A stretch of DNA of 20,029 nucleotides from Aminipila sp051883075 (GTDB lineage: Bacteria > Bacillota > Clostridia > Peptostreptococcales > Anaerovoracaceae): positions 1 through 20,029 of the forward strand of contig JBJETA010000032.1 in assembly GCA_051883075.1 (NCBI GenBank), given 5' to 3'. Under the pieces are notes generated by a model that searched no databases, had not been told where the DNA came from, and worked only from the letters and a program-made list of their open reading frames with translations. The number at the start of each line of letters is the position of its first letter. The stretch's first letter is position 1. Position numbers and translations under genes: made by a program. Positions 15,640 through 20,029 of this stretch are shown here, piece after piece.

Positions 15640-16704
15640 TTATAAAATAATCATAGCATCGCCATAGGAAAAGAAATGATACTTTTCCTCTACAGCCGTT
15701 TTGTATATTTCAAGCATTTTTTCTCTGTCATAAAGAGCCGAAACCAGCATCAGAAGTGTTGACTTCGGAAGGTGGAAGTTTGTAATCAGGCTGTCAACTA
15801 TTTTAAATTCATATCCGGGATATATAAATATCCCTGTGCTTCCCTGACCTTCCTTCATTACATACTTTGGAATGTCCCCTTCCTCATTTAAAACAGCCGC
15901 ACTCTCGACGGTTCTGCTTGAAGTGGTTCCTACACATATAATTTTCCCGCCGTTTTTTCTGGTTTCATTTATTGTCTTTGCACTCTCCGCACTTACCGAA
16001 TATTCTTCAAAATGCATCTTGTGTTCTTCTATTATTTCACATTTTACAGGTCTGAAAGTTCCTATTCCGACATGAAGAGTAACATAAGCAAGCTTTACGC
16101 CCTTTGCCTGAGCTTTCTCCAAAAGTTCCTTTGTGAAATGAAGTCCTGCGGTAGGTGCCGCAACAGAACCCTCTTCCTTGCAGTAAACCGTCTGATATCT
16201 GTCTTTATCCTCTTCTTCACTGCTTCTTTCAATATATGGAGGCAGGGGCATACTTCCCAGTTCTTCCAGTCTTTCAAGAAAAATCCCGTCATAGTCAAAC
16301 CTTACATGACGTGTGCCTTCTTCCCCATAAGCTTCAACTACAGCCCTGAACTTTGCCTTTTCACCACCGCACGAAAAATCAACGGCATCTCCCGGTTTAA
16401 GTCTTTTTCCCGGCCTTACCATCGTTTCCCAGAGATCACCGTCAAGCCTTTTTATAAGAAGGAATTCAATCTTTGCACCTGTACCCTCTTTCACTCCGAA
16501 AAGTCTTGCGGGCAAAACCTTTGAGTTATTCAGTACAAGACAGTCTCCTTCATTTAAATAATCAAGAACATCATAAAAATGTCTGTGCTCTATCTTTCCT
16601 GTATCCCTGTGAACAACCAGCAGTCTGGAAAAGTCACGTTTATCCGCAGGTTTCTGCGCTATAAGCTCCGCAGGAAGCTCATAATCAAAATCATTGATAT
16701 GCAT
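15640..16704 (-). CDS. queA: S-adenosylmethionine:tRNA ribosyltransferase-isomerase (QueA)
   Basis: 354 residues, full length. QueA moves the ribosyl part of SAM onto preQ1-34 in tRNA, giving epoxyqueuosine. Family motifs are all visible: DFDYELPAELIAQKP at the N-terminus, LVLNNSKVLPARL, GSVAAPTAGLHFT, HVGIGTFRPV, VGTTSSRTVES, NFHLPKSTLLMLVSA and the terminal FFSYGDAM. GGAG lies 11 nt before the ATG, a long but locally repeated spacing. It is 84 bp downstream of the SpoIID-like gene, with a hairpin between, and 13 bp upstream of tgt. It may be transcribed by read-through or from a weak promoter in that gap. Confidence 0.97.
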   Translation of the reverse strand: MHINDFDYELPAELIAQKPADKRDFSRLLVVHRDTGKIEHRHFYDVLDYLNEGDCLVLNNSKVLPARLFGVKEGTGAKIEFLLIKRLDGDLWETMVRPGKRLKPGDAVDFSCGGEKAKFRAVVEAYGEEGTRHVRFDYDGIFLERLEELGSMPLPPYIERSSEEEDKDRYQTVYCKEEGSVAAPTAGLHFTKELLEKAQAKGVKLAYVTLHVGIGTFRPVKCEIIEEHKMHFEEYSVSAESAKTINETRKNGGKIICVGTTSSRTVESAAVLNEEGDIPKYVMKEGQGSTGIFIYPGYEFKIVDSLITNFHLPKSTLLMLVSALYDREKMLEIYKTAVEEKYHFFSYGDAMIIL

Positions 16705-16752
16705 TAAATATTTTTCTCCATTCCGTAAAATTTAAAATATCAAAAACATCAC

Positions 16753-16781
16753 AAAAGGGTTTGCCAAAGGCAAACCTTTTT
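16753..16781 (-). terminator. Hairpin, probable terminator or attenuator between the SpoIID-like gene and queA
   Basis: Arms 16753-16765 and 16769-16781 form a 13-bp stem with one G-U pair and a 3-base loop. On the minus strand the stem ends CCCTTTTGTGATGTTTTT, so the T tract is interrupted. It lies 7 bp after the SpoIID-like stop. Termination is probably partial, since queA has no clear promoter of its own. Confidence 0.65.
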
Positions 16782-16788
16782 GATTGTT

Positions 16789-18285
16789 TTACTTCTCAAT
16801 TGTCACATCTGTATAATAATACTGTAGAATATCCCTGTATGTAAAGCCTTTTTTCGCCATTTCCACAGCTCCGTCCTGAGACATGCCCACACCGTGTCCG
16901 TATCCCAGCCCCGTAAAGGTTACCTGAGGCCCCGACGAACTGTCTTCACCAACGAGAACAACATTTCCCTGCTGTCCGCCGTTTTTATCCGCAGCTGCTT
17001 CCTCCTGTGAAGCAGTGCCTATACTCATTTTTCTGCTGCCGTTTGAAACATACAGACCTTCAAGATTTTTCCTTGATGAAATGCCTTCTGCACCAATCAC
17101 ATAAATCCTTTCATCAAGCTTCTCCGTCTGTGAACTGCGGCTGACAATACCATAAACTTCGGAACTGTCTATATTTCCGTTCACATTGTCTGCACTGCTG
17201 CCGTTACCGGAGGTTTCTTCATATCTTCCGTTCAGAGTAAACATGGTTGACTTTATATAGGTACCTCCAAGAATGGTTCTTACTCTGTCTTTTGTAACCG
17301 TAACTGTATCTGAGGTTCCTACAAACTGAAGCTTTCCCACCGCTCCGGCCTGATTTCGCTCAGCAATAACCACCTTCGACAGGCTTCCGATGCTGTATCC
17401 CGCAGAAGACAGCTTGCTTTCGATTTCAGAAAAACTGAATGTTTTTTCCCATTTATAAGCCGGAGAATATTCATCCTTCTTTGCCCTTAAATACCCCAGA
17501 GCCGCAGTCCATACATCTTCAGAAGCCTGGGTAAAACCTCCGCTGTTTTTGGAATAAAAAGCCGCCACAGTCTTTCCTTCATATTTTAAGGTTTCACCCT
17601 CTGTTTCCTCTACCGCCTGCGTAGTTTCTGGATATTCATCGGCATATCCTTTGTACATCTGGCAATGTGTATTGTCGCAAAGGTCAAATCCGTATGAGTT
17701 ATGGGTATTAAGCTTGCATACGGTAAAGCTTCTTGCCGCCACTGCCTGTGCTTTTAACGCCTCCAGGGGATAATCCTTATGAAGTTCAGCGTTTATGACT
17801 CCATACAGATATTCCTCAACCGGTATGTAATTAACAGCATTCAGAGTTCCCATAAGACTGTTGAACATTACACCGCCTCTGTACAGTGAGCCTGCAATGT
17901 TCACCGTGCCGCCGCTGTTGTAATCTGCCGGCATCAGACAGTTGGCCTCAGGATACTCCTGATTTAAAACAAATGCAGTCCCGCTTTGGTCAACAGCCGT
18001 CATAATTATGCTGTTGTCCGCCTGCATCGAAACTGTGACATTTCCAACTTGTCCGAAGTTTTTAATTTCAGTAAATCCGTCGTTTCCGGCTGTTCCCAGA
18101 ATTACTCCTCCCGACAAGCCTATTGTATAGCTTGAAGAAGCCGTGCTTCCGTATTTGATTCCTATCCTTACATATTGTGGAACAGTATCCGCATATGCCT
18201 CTGCCGAACCTCCGTACATGAAGGTTGCAGAAAAAAGCAATACCGCCAGCATAGTTGACAGAATATTTTTTACAGTAAACTTCAT
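16789..18285 (-). CDS. Secreted SpoIID/LytB-domain protein (putative peptidoglycan lytic enzyme or amidase enhancer)
   Basis: 498 residues with a signal peptide (basic MKFTVK, hydrophobic 8-22, likely cleavage after AEAYA near 32). The SpoIID core is clear: VEEYLYGVINAELHKDYPLEALKAQAVAARSF in two parts around 157-187, with E167 in the position of the catalytic glutamate; LCDNTHCQMYKG (202-213) with C203 and C208; NSGGFT (247-252); and the C-terminal GYGHGVGMSQDGA (461-473). SpoIID of endospore formers is a lytic transglycosylase acting on glycan strands in engulfment. This protein is longer than Bacillus SpoIID (about 340 residues). It has an insertion at about 355-455, rich in Ser, Gly, Asn and Asp, before the final motif. 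GGGAG precedes the ATG, 22 bp after ruvB. A true sporulation role versus a vegetative wall role cannot be decided. Confidence 0.88.
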   Translation of the reverse strand: MKFTVKNILSTMLAVLLFSATFMYGGSAEAYADTVPQYVRIGIKYGSTASSSYTIGLSGGVILGTAGNDGFTEIKNFGQVGNVTVSMQADNSIIMTAVDQSGTAFVLNQEYPEANCLMPADYNSGGTVNIAGSLYRGGVMFNSLMGTLNAVNYIPVEEYLYGVINAELHKDYPLEALKAQAVAARSFTVCKLNTHNSYGFDLCDNTHCQMYKGYADEYPETTQAVEETEGETLKYEGKTVAAFYSKNSGGFTQASEDVWTAALGYLRAKKDEYSPAYKWEKTFSFSEIESKLSSAGYSIGSLSKVVIAERNQAGAVGKLQFVGTSDTVTVTKDRVRTILGGTYIKSTMFTLNGRYEETSGNGSSADNVNGNIDSSEVYGIVSRSSQTEKLDERIYVIGAEGISSRKNLEGLYVSNGSRKMSIGTASQEEAAADKNGGQQGNVVLVGEDSSSGPQVTFTGLGYGHGVGMSQDGAVEMAKKGFTYRDILQYYYTDVTIEK

Positions 18286-18307
18286 CTTTTATCTCCCAAT
18301 TATAATA

Positions 18308-19327
18308 TTATTTTGATTCCTGAAGCTCAAGACCCAAATGCTTATATGCCAGTTCTGATACAACTCTGCCCTTTGGGGTTCTGTGCAGGAATCCCTCCTG
18401 TATCAGATATGGCTCATACACATCCTCAATAGTGACCCTGTCCTCTCCTATTGCGGCTGCAATGGTATCTATTCCCACAGGTCCGCCCTTAAATCGCTCT
18501 ATGATAACCCTAAGCAGTTCCCTGTCAAGGGCTTCAAGTCCATGGTTGTCCACACCCAGCGAGCTGAGCGTCTCTGCCGTAATCTCCGGAGTTATGACAC
18601 CATTTCCCTTTACCTGGCTGAAATCTCTTACCCTTTTCAGTATTCTGTTGGCTATTCTTGGAGTACCTCTTGAACATTTTGCCATTGCTTCAAGAGAAAC
18701 TTCATCCACCTCTACGCCCAAAAGCTCCGCTGAACGCGAAATTATCTTTTTAAGTTCTTCTGTTGTATACATCTCAAACTTGCTTATAACACCGAATCTG
18801 TCTCGCAGAGGTGCAGAAAGACTTCCTGCACGGGTAGTTGCCCCAATTAATGTAAACTTCGCCAAATCAAGTCTGATAGAACGTGCCGAGGGTCCCTTTC
18901 CGATGATTATATCAAGCGCATAATCCTCCATGGCAGAGTACAGAACTTCCTCTACCGAACGGTTAAGTCTGTGTATTTCATCTATAAAAAGCACATCGTT
19001 TTCGTTCAGGTTCGTGAGAATGGCCGCTAAGTCACCGGCTCTTGCTATTGCCGGACCTGAAGTTATCCTCAGATCCACTCCCAGTTCATTTGCGATAATG
19101 CCTGCCAGTGTTGTTTTTCCAAGTCCCGGAGGTCCGTAAAACAAGACATGATCCAGCGGTTCATGCCTCTTCTGCGCCGCTTCTATAAAAATTTTCAGAT
19201 TGTCCGCAACCGTCTTCTGTCCTATGTAGTCTTCGAGCTTTTTGGGTCTTAACGACAGCTCAACACTTTCTTCTTCACTTTTCTGGGCCGAAGATGTTAT
19301 TCTTTCATCAAATTCCGTAAATTCCAT
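18308..19327 (-). CDS. ruvB: Holliday junction branch migration ATPase RuvB
   Basis: 339 residues, full length. RuvB hexamers pump DNA through the RuvA-bound Holliday junction during recombinational repair. The N-terminal LRPKKLEDYIGQ is diagnostic. Walker A is GPPGLGKT (65-72), Walker B DEIH (116-119), sensor 1 GATTR (162-166), and the arginine finger region APLRDRFG (172-179). The C-terminal winged helix ends QEGFLHRTPKGRV. The gap to ruvA is 30 bp and contains a perfect hairpin; the ribosome binding site (GGTGAA) is weak compared with other genes here. Confidence 0.98.
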   Translation of the reverse strand: MEFTEFDERITSSAQKSEEESVELSLRPKKLEDYIGQKTVADNLKIFIEAAQKRHEPLDHVLFYGPPGLGKTTLAGIIANELGVDLRITSGPAIARAGDLAAILTNLNENDVLFIDEIHRLNRSVEEVLYSAMEDYALDIIIGKGPSARSIRLDLAKFTLIGATTRAGSLSAPLRDRFGVISKFEMYTTEELKKIISRSAELLGVEVDEVSLEAMAKCSRGTPRIANRILKRVRDFSQVKGNGVITPEITAETLSSLGVDNHGLEALDRELLRVIIERFKGGPVGIDTIAAAIGEDRVTIEDVYEPYLIQEGFLHRTPKGRVVSELAYKHLGLELQESK

Positions 19328-19341
19328 TTTTTCACCATTTG

Positions 19342-19370
19342 AAAGCTGTTTTCAAAATTAAAACAGCTTT
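19342..19370 (+). other. Perfect hairpin at the ruvA-ruvB junction, terminator-like on the plus strand
   Basis: Arms 19342-19352 and 19360-19370 are an exact 11-bp inverted repeat (AAAGCTGTTTT) with a 7-base loop, overlapping the ruvA stop codon. On the plus strand the stem runs into six T, the form of an intrinsic terminator, although no plus-strand gene precedes it. In the minus-strand ruvAB mRNA it is followed by CAAATGGTGAA, not a T run, so it should not end ruvAB transcription. It could instead affect ruvB translation. Confidence 0.6.
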
Positions 19371-19957
19371 TTTAAAGCCTTCTTTATATATTCTTCAACA
19401 GTAAGATTCTGCTCTTCCACACTGCACAGAGCCTCTACAGACTCGCTTTTACTGTAACCGAGAGCAATAAGTGCGTTTACAGCCTCATTTCGTGCATCAT
19501 TTGTATTTCCATCAGGAATTATCACTGCTGCGGTATCTCCTGAAACAACAGCTGTCGCATCTATCTTATCTTTAAGTTCCAGAACTATTCTCTGTGCCGT
19601 TTTTTTGCCTATTCCGTTTGCTCTTGTCAAGGCAGCCACATCTTCGTACAATACGGCCTTCTGCAGCTCTGCAGCTGAAAGTGCGGACAATACTGAAAGT
19701 GCTGCTTTTGCACCGACGCCGTTTACGGTCATAAGCATACGGAACAGTCTCAGGCTGTCCTTATCAGCAAAGCCGTAAATGCTGACATCATCTTCTCTTA
19801 TAATCATAGCCGTATAGACCATTATCTCCTGGCCTTCTTTTGCAAGATAAACGGAAGAGTTGTCAGGAACATAAACCTCATATCCCAGTCCTCCCGCCTC
19901 TATAACTACGCCGCCCGGAAACTGCATCGCCAGACTGCCTTTTATAAAATGAAGCAT
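19358..19957 (-). CDS. ruvA: Holliday junction DNA-binding protein RuvA
   Basis: 199 residues, full length. RuvA tetramers hold the four-way junction open and load RuvB. Domain I (OB fold) covers about 1-64 and starts MLHFIKGSL; it includes VYTAMIIREDDVSIYGF. Domain II has two helix-hairpin-helix motifs: MTVNGVGAKAALSVLSAL and ARANGIGKKTAQRIVLEL-type sequence (here LTRANGIGKKTAQRIV). Domain III at about 150-199 is the RuvB-binding helical bundle (ARNEAVNALIALGYSKSE). GGAG lies 11 nt before the ATG. It is the first gene of this block in the window. ruvC often lies upstream in Clostridia but would be outside the window. Confidence 0.97.
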   Translation of the reverse strand: MLHFIKGSLAMQFPGGVVIEAGGLGYEVYVPDNSSVYLAKEGQEIMVYTAMIIREDDVSIYGFADKDSLRLFRMLMTVNGVGAKAALSVLSALSAAELQKAVLYEDVAALTRANGIGKKTAQRIVLELKDKIDATAVVSGDTAAVIIPDGNTNDARNEAVNALIALGYSKSESVEALCSVEEQNLTVEEYIKKALKKLF

Positions 19958-20002
19958 AATAATTTTTTCTCCTGTCTACTACAATATATTTATGGTTGAT
20001 AT

Positions 20003-20021
20003 ACCTAACAGCCAGTTAGGT
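20003..20021. promoter_or_regulatory. Inverted repeat upstream of ruvA
   Basis: ACCTAAC-AGCCA-GTTAGGT has perfect 7-bp arms and a 5-bp centre, about 45 bp before the ruvA start. There is no T run after it on either strand, so it looks more like a protein-binding site than a terminator. It is not a match to the known Firmicute LexA box (CGAAC-N4-GTTCG). The window ends 8 bp beyond it, so its context is incomplete. Confidence 0.45.
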
Positions 20022-20029
20022 TATTACCC

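Noticed and set aside
16705..16788. A preQ1 or other riboswitch before queA
   Set aside because: The gap holds only a simple hairpin with a 3-base loop and a short AT-rich stretch. No preQ1 aptamer core is visible, and QueA acts after preQ1 is already in tRNA.
20003..20021. A standard LexA (SOS) box upstream of ruvA
   Set aside because: The arms are ACCTAAC/GTTAGGT with a 5-bp centre, not CGAAC-N4-GTTCG, so it is kept only as an unassigned inverted repeat.

Overview
The window looks like a low-GC, AT-rich chromosome segment from an anaerobic Bacillota, class Clostridia. The signs are strong GGAGG-type ribosome binding sites, TTG starts, AT-rich promoters and intrinsic terminators, a SpoIID/LytB protein, and the block ruvA-ruvB-spoIID-like-queA-tgt. 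I cannot fix the family or genus from sequence alone. Every gene I can support lies on the minus strand, so transcription runs from high to low coordinates. No intergenic gap exceeds about 215 bp, and I see no rRNA, tRNA, IS element, phage or CRISPR array.

Right side (about 13.3-20.0 kb), housekeeping. ruvA and ruvB encode the Holliday-junction branch-migration motor. They are followed by a secreted SpoIID/LytB-family protein, queA and tgt (queuosine tRNA modification), and an RlmD/RlmCD-type 23S rRNA m5U methyltransferase. Spacing is tight, often with the ribosome binding site directly after the preceding stop. A hairpin separates the SpoIID gene from queA and a clear terminator closes the block.

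Middle (about 11.7-13.2 kb), cysteine synthesis. cysK and a downstream Rrf2-family regulator with a cysteine cluster form a two-gene operon. Its near-consensus promoter is followed immediately by a 15-bp palindrome, which suggests autoregulation.

Second-messenger genes. A dCache-HAMP-GGDEF diguanylate cyclase (intact GGDEF) sits 17 bp upstream of a PAS-degenerate GGDEF-EAL phosphodiesterase, so one operon makes and breaks c-di-GMP. Further left is a separate 852-residue REC-degenerate GGDEF-EAL-PAS-REC protein. At the left edge is the N-terminal 430 residues of a dCache-HAMP protein that is most likely a chemoreceptor.

Between these lie sstT (Na+/serine-threonine symporter, TTG start) and the most interesting gene. 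That gene is a TetM/EF-G-like translational GTPase fused at its C-terminus to a NYN/YacP (Rae1-like) nuclease domain. The fusion suggests a factor that enters the ribosomal A site and brings a ribonuclease with it. Its domain IV loop does not look like that of tetracycline-resistance proteins.
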